Source of the DNA: Entomohabitans teleogrylli
GTDB taxonomy: Bacteria; Pseudomonadota; Gammaproteobacteria; Enterobacterales; Enterobacteriaceae
DNA length: 64,000 nt
Assembly (NCBI RefSeq): GCF_001484765.1
Contig: NZ_LLXO01000015.1
Coordinates: forward strand, 1 to 64,000
Reading direction: 5' to 3'
Position 1 is the first letter of the stretch; each line of letters begins with the position of its first letter. The position numbers were made by a program, and so were the translations under genes. The notes beneath the pieces are model-generated. The model was not told the DNA's origin, did not search any database, and saw only the letters and a list, made by a program, of their open reading frames with translations. Positions 27,088-38,552 of the stretch are shown here, one piece after another.

Positions 27088-27411
27088 ATGCAATTTTCCA
27101 CCACGCCCACTCTGGAAGGGCAGGTCATTGTAGAATACTGCGGTGTGGTCACCGGTGAAGCCATTCTTGGCGCCAATATTTTCCGCGATTTTTTCGCCAG
27201 TGTGCGCGACATTGTCGGCGGACGTTCCGGCGCCTATGAGAAAGAGTTGCGTAAAGCGCGGGAAATAGCCTTTAGCGAACTGCAGGAACAGGCGGAAGAG
27301 CTGGGGGCCGATGCTGTGGTGGGCATTGATATCGATTATGAAACCGTGGGGAAAGAGAGCAGCATGCTGATGGTGAGCATTACCGGTACGGCGGTGAAAA
27401 CCCGTCGATGA
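27088..27411 (+). CDS. ybjQ: YbjQ/UPF0145 family protein
   Basis: A 107-residue cytosolic protein (E. coli 107) of the UPF0145 family, whose members form pentamers; its function is unknown. Conserved stretches are [39 protein letters not shown] and [24 protein letters not shown] lies just upstream of the ATG. Its last four bases overlap the amiD start, suggesting coupled translation. Confidence 0.93.
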   Translation: MQFSTTPTLEGQVIVEYCGVVTGEAILGANIFRDFFASVRDIVGGRSGAYEKELRKAREIAFSELQEQAEELGADAVVGIDIDYETVGKESSMLMVSITGTAVKTRR

Positions 27412-28244
27412 GTAAAGGTTGCTGGTGGACGATACCGCTACTGGCGGCGCTGCTGAGCGGCTGTGCCGGCAATACAGGGATTGAGGATCGCGGCGCTTAC
27501 AAAGTGGATGTGCGCCATCAGGCGCCAGCCGCGTATTCACGGGTAAAAGTGCTGGTCATCCACTATACCGCCGGGGATTTTGACACTTCGTTGGCTACTC
27601 TGACCGGGCATGACGTCAGCGCGCATTATTTGATTCCCGCAGTGCCGCCGCAGTCCGGCGCTAAACCGGTTATCTGGCAACTGGTTCCTGAAGAAAAGCT
27701 GGCCTGGCACGCCGGAATCAGCTTCTGGCGCGGGGCGACGCGCATCAACGATACCTCTGTCGGCGTTGAACTGGAAAATGACGGCTGGCGACTGGCGGCA
27801 GGGAAGAAGCAGTTTGCGCCATTTCAGCCGGCGCAGATAGCGGCGCTGGAAAAGCTGGCGCGATCGATTATCGAGCGTTATCAAATCAAACCGTGGAATG
27901 TCGTGGCGCATGCCGACATTGCGCCCCAGCGCAAGGACGATCCCGGTCCGCTGTTCCCCTGGCGGCAACTGGCGCAACAGGGTATTGGCGCGTGGCCGGA
28001 GGCCGGGCGGGTCAATTTTTACCTGTTCGGGCGTCCGGGCTGGCAGCCAGTCGATCGTCTGTCGCTACTGGATCTGCTGTCCCGTTATGGTTATGAAGTC
28101 GCCCCGGAAATGACGCCGCAACAGCAGCAGAGAGTCATTGCCGCCTTCCAGATGCATTTTCGCCCCGCGCGCTATGATGGCGTGGCGGATGCCGAGACTG
28201 AAGCTATCGCCCGGGCGCTGCTGGAAAAGTATGGCCAGGGGTGA
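27408..28244 (+). CDS. amiD: N-acetylmuramoyl-L-alanine amidase AmiD (YbjR)
   Basis: Zinc amidase anchored as a lipoprotein in the outer membrane, cleaving MurNAc-L-Ala in peptidoglycan and anhydro-muropeptides. The 278-residue product (E. coli 276) has a lipobox LSGC with Cys19. The amidase_2 domain supplies zinc ligands in VLVIHYTAG (His52) and [20 protein letters not shown]-terminal peptidoglycan-binding helical domain covers about the last 75 residues. It overlaps ybjQ by four bases. Confidence 0.93.
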   Translation: MSKGCWWTIPLLAALLSGCAGNTGIEDRGAYKVDVRHQAPAAYSRVKVLVIHYTAGDFDTSLATLTGHDVSAHYLIPAVPPQSGAKPVIWQLVPEEKLAWHAGISFWRGATRINDTSVGVELENDGWRLAAGKKQFAPFQPAQIAALEKLARSIIERYQIKPWNVVAHADIAPQRKDDPGPLFPWRQLAQQGIGAWPEAGRVNFYLFGRPGWQPVDRLSLLDLLSRYGYEVAPEMTPQQQQRVIAAFQMHFRPARYDGVADAETEAIARALLEKYGQG

Positions 28245-28300
28245 TGTTGGCAGTGCGCTGTGCAGGCGCGCTTTAGCCGCGCCCTGGCGTCGATGGCCGA

Positions 28301-29311
28301 TTAACGCAGCGTACCGTGATCGCGCAGCCAGTCGGCGGTGCGGGTAATGCCTTCCTCAAGCGAGACGATCGGCTGGTAACCCAGTTCAGCCTGGGCGCGG
28401 CTGGTGTCGAGGGTAAGATCGAAATTGAGCTTAGAAACGCCGTAGTGGGTTAATACCGGTTCCCTGGCGTTTTTATTGCCGAAATGCTCCATACTGCGTG
28501 CAATCATATCCAGCATGGCGTACGGCACCGGGCGTATCCTGCAGGGGATCCCCAGCGCGTCGATCAGTTGTTGCACAATGGCGCGCAGCGGGCGCGGGGC
28601 CATATTGGTAATATTGTAGGCCCGCCCGGAGGGCAATTTGTCGCACTGCGCTGAGCTGGCCAGCCACATCGCATGCACCGCGTTTTCCTGATAGGTCATA
28701 TCCACCAGCGCCTCGCCGCCGCGCGGCAGCAGGATACTGCCGTAGTGGCGCATCATCTGGACCAGGCGGGGAAAAAAGACTTTATCGTGGGGGCCGAACA
28801 AACTTTGCGGACGCAGAATAGTGAAGCGGGTATGCGGGTTGGCCTGGGCGAGTAACTGAATGACCTCTTCCGCCGCGGCTTTACTACGGGCAAATTCATT
28901 AGCGAAGCGTATCGGGCGGAAATCTTCCTGAATATTGCGATGGTGGTGGTAGTCGAAATAGAGCGAGGGCGAGGAGATATGGATGAAATTGCGCACTCCC
29001 CAGGCGACGGCCCACTCGCCGAGGCGACGAGTAGCGCGCACGTTGGCCAGATCGAACGCTTGCTGGGTTCCCCACGGCGATGTGAAACTGGAGCAGTGCC
29101 AGAGCGTATCTACGCCCGCCAGCATCATCTTTGCCTGGGAGGAGACCAGTTCGGTCAGGTCGGCATGGATAAATTCGGCGCCCATTTTCTGCAGCAGTTT
29201 GCCCATGGCCTCGTTGCGCCCGGTCGCCCGCACGCTGATGCCATTACGCCGTAAATATTCAACCGCGTTGCGGCCCAGCCCGCTGGTAGCGCCGGTGACC
29301 AGTACCTTCAT
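28301..29311 (-). CDS. ybjS: NAD(P)-dependent epimerase/dehydratase family protein YbjS
   Basis: Extended short-chain dehydrogenase family protein; substrate unknown. From [13 protein letters not shown] the product is 336 residues (E. coli 337). The Rossmann motif is [14 protein letters not shown] at the N-terminus. [16 protein letters not shown] replaces the usual YxxxK neighbourhood, and [13 protein letters not shown] follows. An in-frame GTG two codons upstream is possible; the ATG has GAG nine bases before it. It lies between amiD (convergent) and ybjT (same strand). Confidence 0.9.
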   Translation of the reverse strand: MKVLVTGATSGLGRNAVEYLRRNGISVRATGRNEAMGKLLQKMGAEFIHADLTELVSSQAKMMLAGVDTLWHCSSFTSPWGTQQAFDLANVRATRRLGEWAVAWGVRNFIHISSPSLYFDYHHHRNIQEDFRPIRFANEFARSKAAAEEVIQLLAQANPHTRFTILRPQSLFGPHDKVFFPRLVQMMRHYGSILLPRGGEALVDMTYQENAVHAMWLASSAQCDKLPSGRAYNITNMAPRPLRAIVQQLIDALGIPCRIRPVPYAMLDMIARSMEHFGNKNAREPVLTHYGVSKLNFDLTLDTSRAQAELGYQPIVSLEEGITRTADWLRDHGTLR

Positions 29312-29400
29312 GTCCACTCACTGTGTTAATGACCTCGTGCTGCGCATTCTTTCGCGATTTCACCGCGTATGCAATGGGAATAACCAGACAATCGGCTCTG

Positions 29401-30867
29401 TTAGCCATGTTTGTGCGCTGATTGTTCGGCCATTGTGATAATTTTGCGCGCCATGCCGCGAAAAATGAATAAATGCGCCGGGATCATCACCAGCCAGTAC
29501 ATCAGCCCCGGCGTTCCGTGCGGATGCCACCAGGCCCGGACATCCAGCGTGCGTCGGGAACTCGTGTCTTTAATGGTGAACGACAGTCGACCCAGCCCGG
29601 GAGCCTTCATCCCGAACAGCAACGTCAGCTCTTTTTCCGGCTCAGCGACAATCACTTTCCAGCTATCAACCAGATCGCCGACCCGCAGTAAGGGATGGGC
29701 GGGGCGCCCTTTGCGTAGCCGGTGGCCTACCAGACGATCCATTGAGGCGCGGATAGACCACAGAATATTGGCGAAAAAATAGCCCTCTTTGCCGCCGAGA
29801 CGATTAACGACCTTCCAGAGATCGGCGCAGGACGCCTGGGTCTCAAGCGTGCAGCCTGCCTGTTTGGGATAGTATCCGTACTCCGGTCGCCAGCGGGCGT
29901 GGGCCTGCGCGTCATAGCCCCAGTCCTGGGAGTTCGCCAGATGGCGCTCTTCTTCAAGAGTCTGACGTACAGCGTCATCAAAGCCAATCAGCGTTTGGGG
30001 AATCAGGGCTCTGAGTGTCGCGTCATCGGCCAGCAGATCGTGTTTCAGCCCCTGAATCAGCGCCCGTGCGACCTCCGGAGGAACGGAGGTAATGGTGTTC
30101 AGAAACCACACCGAGACCCAACGGGTGGGGAAGGGGACTGGAATCAGAGGACGGTGGCGGCCGCTGATGGTCATAAAATGTTCAAACTGCTGCTGGTAAC
30201 TGAGCACTTCCGGCCCGGCGGCCTCAAACACCCGATGCTCATGCGCCGGATGATCAAGCAAACCCAGCAGATAGATCAGCAGGTTTTCCAGTGCGATCGG
30301 GGTGGTGCGAGAGCGTACCCAGCGCGGGGGCGTCAGCACCGGGAGGTTGTAAACCATATCGCGCATGACTTCGAAAGCGGCAGAGCCGGCGCCGACAATA
30401 ATACCCGCCCGTAGCTCCGTGACCGGGACGCCGGATTCGCGCAGGATATCCGCCGTCAGTTGCCTGGCGCGCAGGTGGGCCGAGGGCCGCTCGCCGCGGG
30501 GCGTTTGCAGGGAACTGAGGAAAATGATCTGTTGCACCGGATACTGGCGCAGGGCGCTACACAGATTGCGCGCCGCCTGCTGCTCCCGGGCGACGAAATC
30601 ATCGCCGTCCCCCATGCTGTGTACCAGGTAGTAAAGGGTATCGGTCTGTTTCAGCAGCGGCATCAGGGTTTCTGGCCGGTGAAGATCGGCATGACGGCAG
30701 ATGACGCCGGGCCATGGCTGTTTCTCCAGCCAGTCGCTACGGCGCGCGGCGGCGGTGATCTGGTGTCCGGCCTGCGACAGGCGCGGCACCAGGCGCTGGC
30801 CGATATAACCGCTGGCGCCGAGCACCAGAATCCGCTGTGGGGATGAGATAACGCGACTCAGGCTCAT
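29401..30867 (-). CDS. ybjT: SDR-like protein YbjT with DUF2867 domain
   Basis: A 488-residue protein with an N-terminal NAD(P)-binding Rossmann domain ([15 protein letters not shown] near residue 13) and a C-terminal DUF2867 domain ending in a hydrophobic segment ([18 protein letters not shown]). E. coli YbjT has 476 residues, so the N-terminus here is about ten longer. Its start codon overlaps the ltaE stop (ATGA), so it is coupled to ltaE. Its function is unknown. Confidence 0.9.
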   Translation of the reverse strand: MSLSRVISSPQRILVLGASGYIGQRLVPRLSQAGHQITAAARRSDWLEKQPWPGVICRHADLHRPETLMPLLKQTDTLYYLVHSMGDGDDFVAREQQAARNLCSALRQYPVQQIIFLSSLQTPRGERPSAHLRARQLTADILRESGVPVTELRAGIIVGAGSAAFEVMRDMVYNLPVLTPPRWVRSRTTPIALENLLIYLLGLLDHPAHEHRVFEAAGPEVLSYQQQFEHFMTISGRHRPLIPVPFPTRWVSVWFLNTITSVPPEVARALIQGLKHDLLADDATLRALIPQTLIGFDDAVRQTLEEERHLANSQDWGYDAQAHARWRPEYGYYPKQAGCTLETQASCADLWKVVNRLGGKEGYFFANILWSIRASMDRLVGHRLRKGRPAHPLLRVGDLVDSWKVIVAEPEKELTLLFGMKAPGLGRLSFTIKDTSSRRTLDVRAWWHPHGTPGLMYWLVMIPAHLFIFRGMARKIITMAEQSAHKHG

Positions 30868-31865
30868 TGTCTGATAAACGCCTGCCAGCGTTCAATCACC
30901 TCTCCCAGCGCCTGACGGGGCGTATCCAGATGGGTAACCAGGCGAGTGACCGGCGCGCTGCTGATTAAAATATTGTGCTGTTTCATGTATTCACCCAGCG
31001 GCGCAACCTCTTCCCCGGGGATGCGGACGAACACCATATTGGTGTCCTGGCGGATAACATCGGCGCCTATTTCGCGCAGCGCTTTCGCCAGCCAGGCGGC
31101 ATTGGCATGATCGTCTTTCAGACGCTGAACGTTATTGTGCAGAGCATACAGTCCGGCGGCGGCCAGAATACCGACCTGGCGCATACCGCCGCCGGCCATT
31201 TTCCGCCAGCGCCGGGCGCGCTGAATATACTCCTCATCTCCCAGCAGTAGTGAACCGGCCGGTGCTCCCAGCCCTTTGGACAGGCAGATAGTCAGAGAAT
31301 CGCAGTACCGGGTGACTTCCTCCAGCGTGCCGCCGTATTCCGTCACGGCGTTAAAGAGACGCGCGCCATCAACGTGCAGTTTCAGACTGCGCTGACGGGT
31401 AAATTCCCAGGCCTGTTTCAGATATTCGACGGGCAGCACTTTGCCGTTGAAGGTGTTTTCCAGACTCAGCAATTTAGTACGGGCGAAATGGACATCGTCA
31501 GCCTTGATACGGGCGGCGACCTTATCCAGCGGCAGCGAACCATCCGGCGCATTATCAATTGGCTGCGGCTGGATACTGCCGAGTACCGCGGCGCCGCCGG
31601 CCTCATACAGGTAGTTATGCGCCAGCTGGCCGACAATGTACTCTTCACCGCGCGCGCAGTGACTCATTAAACCCACCAGATTGGCCTGGGTGCCGGTAGG
31701 CAGAAATAGCGCCGCCTGTTTGCCGGCAAGCCGGGCGGCGTAATCCTGCAGGGCGTTCACCGTGGGATCGTCGCCGTACACATCATCGCCGGTCGGGGCG
31801 GCCATCATGGCTTCCAGCATCGCGTGGCTGGGGCGGGTAACCGTATCACTGCGTAAGTCGATCAT
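30864..31865 (-). CDS. ltaE: Low-specificity L-threonine aldolase
   Basis: PLP enzyme that cleaves L-threonine and L-allo-threonine to glycine and acetaldehyde, and also related beta-hydroxy amino acids. The 333-residue product matches the E. coli length. N-terminal [26 protein letters not shown] (Asp holding the PLP ring) and the PLP-lysine region [14 protein letters not shown] near residue 197 are present. It lies between poxB upstream and ybjT downstream on the same strand. Confidence 0.95.
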   Translation of the reverse strand: MIDLRSDTVTRPSHAMLEAMMAAPTGDDVYGDDPTVNALQDYAARLAGKQAALFLPTGTQANLVGLMSHCARGEEYIVGQLAHNYLYEAGGAAVLGSIQPQPIDNAPDGSLPLDKVAARIKADDVHFARTKLLSLENTFNGKVLPVEYLKQAWEFTRQRSLKLHVDGARLFNAVTEYGGTLEEVTRYCDSLTICLSKGLGAPAGSLLLGDEEYIQRARRWRKMAGGGMRQVGILAAAGLYALHNNVQRLKDDHANAAWLAKALREIGADVIRQDTNMVFVRIPGEEVAPLGEYMKQHNILISSAPVTRLVTHLDTPRQALGEVIERWQAFIRQ

Positions 31866-31966
31866 GATTCATCCTGTTCTGCGGGCATCAATATCCATGT
31901 TCCCGGCGCAACGGCTCCCGGGAACGGGAATATCCTGCCTTAATTTGGCGTTCCTGGAGATTCTTT

Positions 31967-33685
31967 TTACCGGAACCAGTTGGTTTTCGCCAGTTCGATC
32001 ACTTCGTCCCCGCGACCGCTGATGATTGCCCGCAACATATACAGACTAAATCCTTTAGCCTGCTCCAGCTTTATCTGCGGCGGTATTGCCAGTTCTTCTC
32101 TGGCGACCACCACGTCGACCAGGGCCGGTCCATCATGGCTGAATGCCTGTTCCAGAGCGCTGTTCAACTCGCTGCCGTTTTCCACCCGCAGTCCTTTAAT
32201 CCCGCAGGCTTCGGCAATGCGGGCGAAGTTGGTATCGTGTAGCTCTGTGCCGTCCGTCAGATAACCGCCGGCTTTCATCTCCATCGCCACAAAACCCAGT
32301 ACGCTGTTGTTAAAAACCACGATTTTTATTGGCAACCCTAGCTGGGCGACGGAGAGGAAATCCCCCATCAGCATGCTGAAGCCGCCGTCGCCGCACATGG
32401 CGACCACCTGGCGTTCCGGCGCTGTGGCTTTGGCCCCCAGCGCCTGGGGCATGGCATTGGCCATCGAACCATGATTAAAGGAGCCCAACAGCCGCCGTTT
32501 ACCGTTCATTTTCAGATAACGGGCCGCCCAGACGGTTGGCGTGCCGACATCGCAGGTAAAGATCGCGTCGTCGGCGGCGTAATGGCTGATTTGCCGGGCC
32601 AGATATTGGGGATGAATGGTCTTGTCGTCGGCTTTGGCTAAATCGTCGAGGTTACTTCGGGCTTTCCGGTAGTCGTCCAGCGCTTTGTCCAGAAAACGGC
32701 GGTCTGATTTTTCTTCCAGCAGCGGCAAGAGCGCCCGGAGCGTACCTTTGATGTCCCCCACCAGCGCCATATCCACCTTGCTGTGTGCGCCAATGCTGGC
32801 GGGATTGATATCTATCTGAATAATTCTGGCGTCTGTGGGATAAAACGCCCGATAGGGGAATTGCGTACCAAGCAGGACCAGCGTATCGGCATTCATCATG
32901 GTGTGGAAACCGGAAGAAAAACCGATTAACCCGGTCATGCCAACATCGTAGGGGTTGTCATATTCCACATGCTCTTTACCGCGCAGCGCGTGCACTATCG
33001 GCGCTTTGAGCGTCGCCGCCAGTTGAACCAGTTCCTCATGGGCGCCGGCGCAGCCGCTGCCGCACATCAGCGCGATATTACTGGCATAGCGCAGTAGCTG
33101 CGCCAGTTTTTCCAGTTCAGCCCGCTCTGGAACCACCTGCGGCGCTACCGCCGGATACCAATGGGTAGAGGCGCTTTCCGGCGCGGGCTTCAGGGCGACA
33201 TCGCCAGGCAGGACAATGACCGATACCCCGCGCCCGAGAATGGCGCTGTGTAGCGCTCTGGCCATGATTTGCGGAATTTGCTCCGGCGTTGAAACCAGCT
33301 CACAAAAGTGACTACATTCCCGGAACAGCTCCTGAGGATGAGTCTCCTGGAAGTAACCGCTGCCAATTTCACTGGAAGGGATATGGGCGGCAATGGCCAG
33401 CACCGGAACATGGTTGCGATGGCAATCAAACAGCCCGTTGATCAGATGCAGGTTTCCCGGGCCGCAGGAGCCGGCACATACCGCCAGTTCTCCGGTCAGA
33501 TGGGCTTCAGCGCCGGCGGCAAAGGCCGCCACTTCTTCGTGTCGTGTTGGCATCCAGGCGATGGTGCCCATGCGGTTGAGACTGTCGCTCAGGCCATTAA
33601 GCGAATCGCCGGTGACTCCCCAGATACGTTTGATGCCCACTTGTTCCAGGGTTTTCGCGATATATGCGGCTACGGTTTGTTTCAT
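31967..33685 (-). CDS. poxB: Pyruvate dehydrogenase (ubiquinone), pyruvate oxidase PoxB
   Basis: Peripheral membrane thiamine diphosphate and FAD enzyme that oxidises pyruvate to acetate and CO2, passing electrons to ubiquinone; important in stationary phase. The product is 572 residues, as in E. coli. It has the N-terminal pyrimidine-binding domain ([20 protein letters not shown]), an FAD-binding middle domain, and the ThDP pyrophosphate motif [20 protein letters not shown]. The C-terminal lipid-activated tail ends [17 protein letters not shown] precedes the ATG. Confidence 0.95.
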   Translation of the reverse strand: MKQTVAAYIAKTLEQVGIKRIWGVTGDSLNGLSDSLNRMGTIAWMPTRHEEVAAFAAGAEAHLTGELAVCAGSCGPGNLHLINGLFDCHRNHVPVLAIAAHIPSSEIGSGYFQETHPQELFRECSHFCELVSTPEQIPQIMARALHSAILGRGVSVIVLPGDVALKPAPESASTHWYPAVAPQVVPERAELEKLAQLLRYASNIALMCGSGCAGAHEELVQLAATLKAPIVHALRGKEHVEYDNPYDVGMTGLIGFSSGFHTMMNADTLVLLGTQFPYRAFYPTDARIIQIDINPASIGAHSKVDMALVGDIKGTLRALLPLLEEKSDRRFLDKALDDYRKARSNLDDLAKADDKTIHPQYLARQISHYAADDAIFTCDVGTPTVWAARYLKMNGKRRLLGSFNHGSMANAMPQALGAKATAPERQVVAMCGDGGFSMLMGDFLSVAQLGLPIKIVVFNNSVLGFVAMEMKAGGYLTDGTELHDTNFARIAEACGIKGLRVENGSELNSALEQAFSHDGPALVDVVVAREELAIPPQIKLEQAKGFSLYMLRAIISGRGDEVIELAKTNWFR

Positions 33686-33722
33686 TCATCCTCTCCTTGA
33701 AGCCAGGCAAAGACCAGCTTTG

Positions 33723-33729
33723 AGGATAG
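33723..33729 (-). promoter_or_regulatory. Candidate poxB -10 element (sigma-S type)
   Basis: The minus strand reads CTATCCT 37 bases before the poxB start, close to the CTATACT form favoured by RpoS. E. coli poxB is RpoS-dependent. No good -35 is apparent, as expected for such promoters. Confidence 0.4.
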
Positions 33730-34049
33730 TTGATTTCCCCGCCGCACAGCGGCTTAGCAGCCCGATTTGTTAAGGTTCACAGATGATAATAGAAGAAGGG
33801 ATCGTCGTGATGGATATGGCGTCCTGCCAGCGCGTGCTTCCCATTCGGGACGGGATAAAGACGGGCCCGTTACGGAGCCCGGGAGATTGACGACAAACTT
33901 CGTTTCATTGCCGGAGGTGCAGATATCATCAGAATAAAAATAAGGAAAATCAATTTATTGATTTTCGGCTGATAACCGCAAAGCAGGAAAGACCCCGTTT
34001 TCCTTCGTTGTCAACAGCCTGACAGGCTCCTTGCGGAGCCTGTGTGGTG
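33730..34049. other. poxB-hcr intergenic region
   Basis: No gene is visible. At its hcr side, ACAGGCTCC (34022-34030) and GGAGCCTGT (34035-34043) form a perfect 9-bp hairpin just after the hcr stop, without a T-run. GC-rich inverted repeats lie around 33840-33890. Confidence 0.5.
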
Positions 34050-35018
34050 TTATGCGACAACCAGATCGCTTTGTGGGTGGCAGGAGCAGGCCAGCACATA
34101 ACCTTCGGCAATCTCCTGTTCGCTGAGCGTGGCGGTGCTGGTGACCGTGTAATCTCCGCAGACGACTTTGGTTTTGCAACAGCCGCATACCCCGGCGCGA
34201 CAGGCGGCGTTCACCGGCATCTGATTACTCTCCAGCGCCTCCAGCAGCGTAGAGCCTGGCGGCGTATAGCCTTCACGCAATGGTTGCAGCGTGGAGATTT
34301 TCAGACCACTGGCGGCGGGAGCGGCGACCGGAGTGAAGAACTGCTCTTTACAGAAGCGGCTAACGCCCAGGCGGCGTACGGTCTGCTCCACGATTTCCAT
34401 ATATGGCGCCGGTCCACAGGTCATCACCATCCGCTCAGTGAGGTCCGGGACGCTGGCGAGAATCTCCCCGGTCAGCCGTCCGTGGATAAATCCCGAAACG
34501 GCGCCCTCTTCAGCGATCAGGGTGACCGGATACTGGCGCCATTCATCGGCAAAAATCACATCCTGCGGTGAACGTACGCTGTAGATAACCTGTACGTTGG
34601 CCTGAGGCTGAAACCTTGCCAGCCAGCGGCGCATCGACATAATGGGGGTAATCCCACAGCCAGCCGCCAGCAGCAGATAGCGTTGCGCCGGATGTTCGGT
34701 GCAGGTAAATTCCCCCTCGGCGCCGGACAACCAGAGATAATCGCCGCGTTTCACTTCCCTGGTCAGCCATTGCGATCCCGCGCCGTCCTGTATCCGCCGG
34801 ATTGTCAGTGTGATAAAGGGACTGACGCCGGGGGTGGAGGACAGGGTATAAGCGCGCAGGGTATCACTGCTGTGGCGAATACTGACCAGCGCGTACTGGC
34901 CTGCCTGGTAAGGATAAAAGTCATGGCAGAACAGCGACAGCGTCCAGACATCCGGCGTTTCCTGGTGGATGTGATGAACCTGCATACGGTAAGGGCACAG
35001 CGGTGTCGGCATGGTCAT
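34050..35018 (-). CDS. hcr: NADH oxidoreductase Hcr for hybrid-cluster protein
   Basis: Electron donor to Hcp: an FAD/NAD ferredoxin-reductase module fused to a plant-type 2Fe-2S ferredoxin domain. The 322-residue product (E. coli 322) has the FAD motif RAYTLSSTPG near residue 55, the NAD-binding LLAAGCGITPIMSMRRWL, and CGPAPYM. The C-terminal cluster motif is CRAGVCGCCKTK, with the fourth Cys in VLACSC. It begins 11 bases after hcp ends. Confidence 0.95.
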   Translation of the reverse strand: MTMPTPLCPYRMQVHHIHQETPDVWTLSLFCHDFYPYQAGQYALVSIRHSSDTLRAYTLSSTPGVSPFITLTIRRIQDGAGSQWLTREVKRGDYLWLSGAEGEFTCTEHPAQRYLLLAAGCGITPIMSMRRWLARFQPQANVQVIYSVRSPQDVIFADEWRQYPVTLIAEEGAVSGFIHGRLTGEILASVPDLTERMVMTCGPAPYMEIVEQTVRRLGVSRFCKEQFFTPVAAPAASGLKISTLQPLREGYTPPGSTLLEALESNQMPVNAACRAGVCGCCKTKVVCGDYTVTSTATLSEQEIAEGYVLACSCHPQSDLVVA

Positions 35019-35029
35019 GGTTGTCCTCC

Positions 35030-36682
35030 TCAGGCGCTCAGCAGTTGCTGCATATCTTGCTGGACGCTGGTGACCTGGCGCAGACCAAATTTCTCATTAA
35101 GAATTGCCAGCAGGTTAGGCGTCAGGAAGCCGGGCGCTGTCGGGCCGGTGACAATATTGGTAACCCCCAGAGAGAGCAGCGTTAACAAAATGACGATCGC
35201 CTTTTGCTCAAACCAGGAGAGCACCAGACTGAGCGGCAGATCGTTGACGCCGCAGCCCAGTTTTTCCGCCAGCGTGACCGCCAGAATAATCGCCGAGTAA
35301 GCATCGTTGCACTGTCCGGCGTCCACCAGACGCGGCAATCCTTCAATAGCGCCAAAGTCCAGTTTGTTAAAGCGATATTTGCCGCAGGCGAGGGTCAGAA
35401 TCAGACAATCCTGCGGAACGCTGGTAGCGAAGTCGGTGAAGTAACTGCGTTCGCCGCGGGCGCCGTCACAGCCGCCGACCAGGAAGATATGGCGCAGCTT
35501 CTCGCGGCTGACCAGATCGATCAGCGTATCGGCGGCGCCCAGCAGGGTTTGACGGCCAAAGCCAACGGTGATCAGGTGCTCGATTTCGCTGTACGGGAAG
35601 CCGGCCAGTTGTTGCGCCTGGGCAATTACCGGGCTGAAATCATCGCCTTCAAGGTGATTTACGCCAGGCCAGCCGACGATGCTGCGCGTCCAGATACGAT
35701 CGTCATAGGAACCGACGGTAGGATCGATAATACAGTTCGAGGTCATGACAATCGGCCCGGGGAAGCGGGCGAATTCGGTTTGCTGATTCTGCCAGCCGCT
35801 GCCGTAGTTGCCGACCAGGTGTTTAAATTTGCGCAACTCCGGGTAGCCGTGGGCCGGCAGCATTTCACCGTGGGTATACACGTTAACGCCGCTGCCTTCG
35901 GTTTGTTCCAGCAGGTTGTAGAGATCGAGTAAATCGTGACCGGAGATCAGAATGCATTTTCCGGCGACCGGCTTCACATTGACCTGGGTGGGGGTCGGAT
36001 GGCCATACTTCCCGGTTTCGCCGGCATCAAGGATACTCATGACCTTAAAGTTCATCTGGCCGATTTCCATCGCGCAGGACAACAGTGCGTTCATGTCGGA
36101 GGGCCAGGTGCCCAGCCAGGCCATAATTTTATGGTATTGGCCGTAAATGTCGTTGTCGTACTGGCCGAGAACATGGGCATGTTCCATATAGGCGGCGGCG
36201 CCTTTCAGACCGTACAGGCACAACAGGCGCAGGCCGAGAATATCTTCGCCAATCCGGGCTTTATCGCGATTGGGCGTAAAGTCGGCGGCCTGGTGCTGCA
36301 ATTCCTCCAGGGCGTTGCTGACCAGTTGTAGTTCGGCCATCGGGTTGTCGGGCGCGGCGCCAGGGTCAATGCTCAGACAGCGGGCTTTCAGCGATTCGCG
36401 CAGGGCAATAGCATCCCGGGCATAGCCCACAATGCGTGGAGAATCGAAATTAACATTGGTTAAGGTTGAGAAAAAAGCGCGTGGGGCGAAACTGTCGGTA
36501 TCATGATCGATGATACCCAGCTCACGCGCTTTTTCAGCCCAGGCGGACAGTCCCTGCAGAGCGGCGATGAGCAGGTCCTGAAGATCGGAGGTCTGAGCGG
36601 TTTTCCCGCACATTCCCTGTGCCCAGGAGCAGCCGTTGCCTGCAGGGGTACGGATAGTTTGTTCACATTGCACGCAAAACAT
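35030..36682 (-). CDS. hcp: Hydroxylamine reductase / hybrid-cluster protein Hcp
   Basis: High-affinity nitric oxide reductase (also reduces hydroxylamine) made under anaerobic nitrosative stress. Started at [10 protein letters not shown] the product is 550 residues, the E. coli length, with AAGGGTG upstream. The N-terminal Cys3, Cys6, Cys18 and Cys25 fit the 2Fe-2S cluster of enteric Hcp. Later Cys and Glu residues, including [10 protein letters not shown]-type motifs, bind the hybrid cluster. The 54-residue in-frame extension upstream runs through the promoter and is not coding. Confidence 0.95.
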   Translation of the reverse strand: MFCVQCEQTIRTPAGNGCSWAQGMCGKTAQTSDLQDLLIAALQGLSAWAEKARELGIIDHDTDSFAPRAFFSTLTNVNFDSPRIVGYARDAIALRESLKARCLSIDPGAAPDNPMAELQLVSNALEELQHQAADFTPNRDKARIGEDILGLRLLCLYGLKGAAAYMEHAHVLGQYDNDIYGQYHKIMAWLGTWPSDMNALLSCAMEIGQMNFKVMSILDAGETGKYGHPTPTQVNVKPVAGKCILISGHDLLDLYNLLEQTEGSGVNVYTHGEMLPAHGYPELRKFKHLVGNYGSGWQNQQTEFARFPGPIVMTSNCIIDPTVGSYDDRIWTRSIVGWPGVNHLEGDDFSPVIAQAQQLAGFPYSEIEHLITVGFGRQTLLGAADTLIDLVSREKLRHIFLVGGCDGARGERSYFTDFATSVPQDCLILTLACGKYRFNKLDFGAIEGLPRLVDAGQCNDAYSAIILAVTLAEKLGCGVNDLPLSLVLSWFEQKAIVILLTLLSLGVTNIVTGPTAPGFLTPNLLAILNEKFGLRQVTSVQQDMQQLLSA

Positions 36683-36745
36683 GATCACACCCTTAAAGTT
36701 ATATTTAATATGCATGTTTAAGGTTATGTCCGGATGATGGGATGT

Positions 36746-36768
36746 AAAAGGTATTTTTAATGCAACTT
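36746..36768 (-). promoter_or_regulatory. Candidate NsrR site upstream of hcp
   Basis: On the minus strand AAGTTGCATTA, one base, AAATACCTTTT matches the NsrR 11-1-11 inverted repeat (AAGATGCATTT / AAATGCATCTT) at about 9 and 8 of 11 positions. It lies 64 bases before the hcp start. Repression of hcp by nitric-oxide-sensing NsrR is known in E. coli. Confidence 0.65.
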
Positions 36769-36777
36769 TAAGGTTGT

Positions 36778-36791
36778 TTGATTTAGCGCAA
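36778..36791 (-). promoter_or_regulatory. Candidate FNR site upstream of hcp
   Basis: TTGAT, four bases, CGCAA matches the FNR palindrome (TTGAT-N4-ATCAA) at 8 of 10 positions, ten bases upstream of the NsrR-like site. It fits the known anaerobic, FNR-dependent expression of hcp. Confidence 0.55.
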
Positions 36792-36824
36792 TTTTTGCCG
36801 CAGCCAGGCGATGCCTGCGGGTCA

Positions 36825-37724
36825 TCAGGCCGCGAATAGCGCAATCATCAGCGGTACCAGCAAACTCAGGATAAATCCCTGCACGATCGCCGCCGGCACC
36901 AGTTCCAGCCCGCCGCTGCGCTGGAGCACCGGCAGAGTGAAATCCATAGAGGTGGCGCCGCACAGGCCAAGAGCCGCCGAACGGCTGCGGCGTACCAGAC
37001 CCGGAATCAGCATAATTGCCACCAGTTCCCGGGCCAGATCGTTGAAGAATGCGGCACTGCCAATAACCGGGCCATAAGCTTCAGTCATCAGGATCCCGGA
37101 CAGCGAATACCAGCCAAAGCCTGAGGCCATCGCCAGGCCTGTTTTTAACGGCAGGTCAAGCAGCAGGGCATTGATGGCGCCGCCAACCATGGCGCTGGCC
37201 ACGACAACCAGCGCGATAAGCGTGCCGCGGCGGTTAAGGATTATCTGCCTGAGAGTCATACTACTGTTACGTAACTGGATACCGATAAGAAACAACAGGA
37301 AGATCAGTGTGTATTCACTGGCCTGGGTGGCGTAATGGAACAGTTCTACGCCGGTGAGTCCCAGCAGAAAACCAATCACGACCACACCGCACAGTTTCAG
37401 CGATTCCAGCGCCATGGCGATACGTGACGGTAGGGTTTCCTGTTGATGCTGATAACGCCAGGGGCGCCAGCGCTCCAGCAGCAGCAGGGCGCCAAAGTTG
37501 CAGCCAAGGATCACCACGACGCTGACGGCGGCGTAATGAAAAATCGCCAGTAAATTACTGGATAGATTATCGAGAAACGCAAGGCTGATGCCCATAAAGA
37601 AGAGAATGATATAGACAATCCAGCTCAGCATACGGTTAATCAACCGCAGCAGAGATATCTGCCGCAGCGGGATCAGGTACCCGGCGATCAGTGGGAGCAG
37701 TATGATGAGAAGTCCCGAAAACAT
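36825..37724 (-). CDS. lysO: L-lysine exporter LysO (YbjE)
   Basis: Inner-membrane lysine and thialysine exporter. From [12 protein letters not shown] the product is 299 residues, the E. coli length, with eight or more hydrophobic segments. AAGGA lies ten bases before this ATG; an upstream TTG would add seven residues. Conserved parts include [36 protein letters not shown] and [20 protein letters not shown]. It is a lone gene between aqpZ and hcp on the same strand. Confidence 0.93.
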   Translation of the reverse strand: MFSGLLIILLPLIAGYLIPLRQISLLRLINRMLSWIVYIILFFMGISLAFLDNLSSNLLAIFHYAAVSVVVILGCNFGALLLLERWRPWRYQHQQETLPSRIAMALESLKLCGVVVIGFLLGLTGVELFHYATQASEYTLIFLLFLIGIQLRNSSMTLRQIILNRRGTLIALVVVASAMVGGAINALLLDLPLKTGLAMASGFGWYSLSGILMTEAYGPVIGSAAFFNDLARELVAIMLIPGLVRRSRSAALGLCGATSMDFTLPVLQRSGGLELVPAAIVQGFILSLLVPLMIALFAA

Positions 37725-37823
37725 GACAGGAAAATCCTTGCACAAGAAATATAAAAGGCGCAGGACACACTACCTGTGTCAGGACGGTCAGTAAAGGGGG
37801 GATGGTGCGGAGATATAGCAGAT

Positions 37824-37849
37824 ATGGAAAGCCCGGCTTTCACCGGGCT
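37824..37849 (-). terminator. Rho-independent terminator of aqpZ
   Basis: AGCCCGG (37830-37836) and CCGGGCT (37843-37849) pair around a six-base loop; the minus strand continues TTTCC. It lies eight bases beyond the aqpZ stop. Confidence 0.7.
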
Positions 37850-37856
37850 GAGGACA

Positions 37857-38552
37857 TTAATCGCGTTTTTCCAGCAGGTTGCGGTAGATAAATCCACCCA
37901 GTACACCGCCGATAATCGGCATCACCCAGAACAGCCACAACTGTTGCAGCGCCCAGCCACCCTGGAAGATAGCAACCGCGGTGCTACGCGCCGGGTTAAC
38001 GGAGGTATTGGTAACCGGGATGCTGATCAGGTGAATCAGCGTCAGCGCCAGGCCAATGGCAATCGGCGCAAAGCCAGCCGGCGCATTTTTGTCGGTGGCG
38101 CCATGAATCACCAGCAGGAAACCACAGGTCAGGACGATTTCAATGACGATAGCGGACAGCATGGAGTATTGATTGGGAGAATGCTCCCCATAGCCATTTG
38201 AGGCGAAACCGCTGGCGGCCGCGTCAAAGCCGGCTTTACCGCTGGCGATCAGATACAAAACGGCAGCGGCGACAATACCGCCGATCACCTGAGCGACAAC
38301 GTAGCCGATTACATCTTTGGCCGGGAAGCGACCGCCGGCCCACAGACCGAGAGTCACCGCCGGGTTAAAGTGCCCGCCTGAAATATGCCCCACGGCGTAA
38401 GCCATGGTTAAAACGGTTAAACCAAATGCCAGCGCGACACCAGCAAAACCGATCCCGAGTTGCGGGTAGGCTGCTGCAAGCACTGCGCTGCCACAACCGC
38501 CAAATACCAGCCAGAACGTTCCAAAAAACTCGGCTGCTAATTTTCTGAACAT
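37857..38552 (-). CDS. aqpZ: Aquaporin Z
   Basis: Tetrameric inner-membrane water channel. The 231-residue product (E. coli 231) has six hydrophobic helices and both pore NPA motifs, [14 protein letters not shown] near residue 63 and [10 protein letters not shown] near 186. The Arg after the second NPA forms the selectivity filter. It ends in a short charged tail (LLEKRD). A 448-base AT-rich gap separates it from the divergent ybjD. Confidence 0.96.
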   Translation of the reverse strand: MFRKLAAEFFGTFWLVFGGCGSAVLAAAYPQLGIGFAGVALAFGLTVLTMAYAVGHISGGHFNPAVTLGLWAGGRFPAKDVIGYVVAQVIGGIVAAAVLYLIASGKAGFDAAASGFASNGYGEHSPNQYSMLSAIVIEIVLTCGFLLVIHGATDKNAPAGFAPIAIGLALTLIHLISIPVTNTSVNPARSTAVAIFQGGWALQQLWLFWVMPIIGGVLGGFIYRNLLEKRD

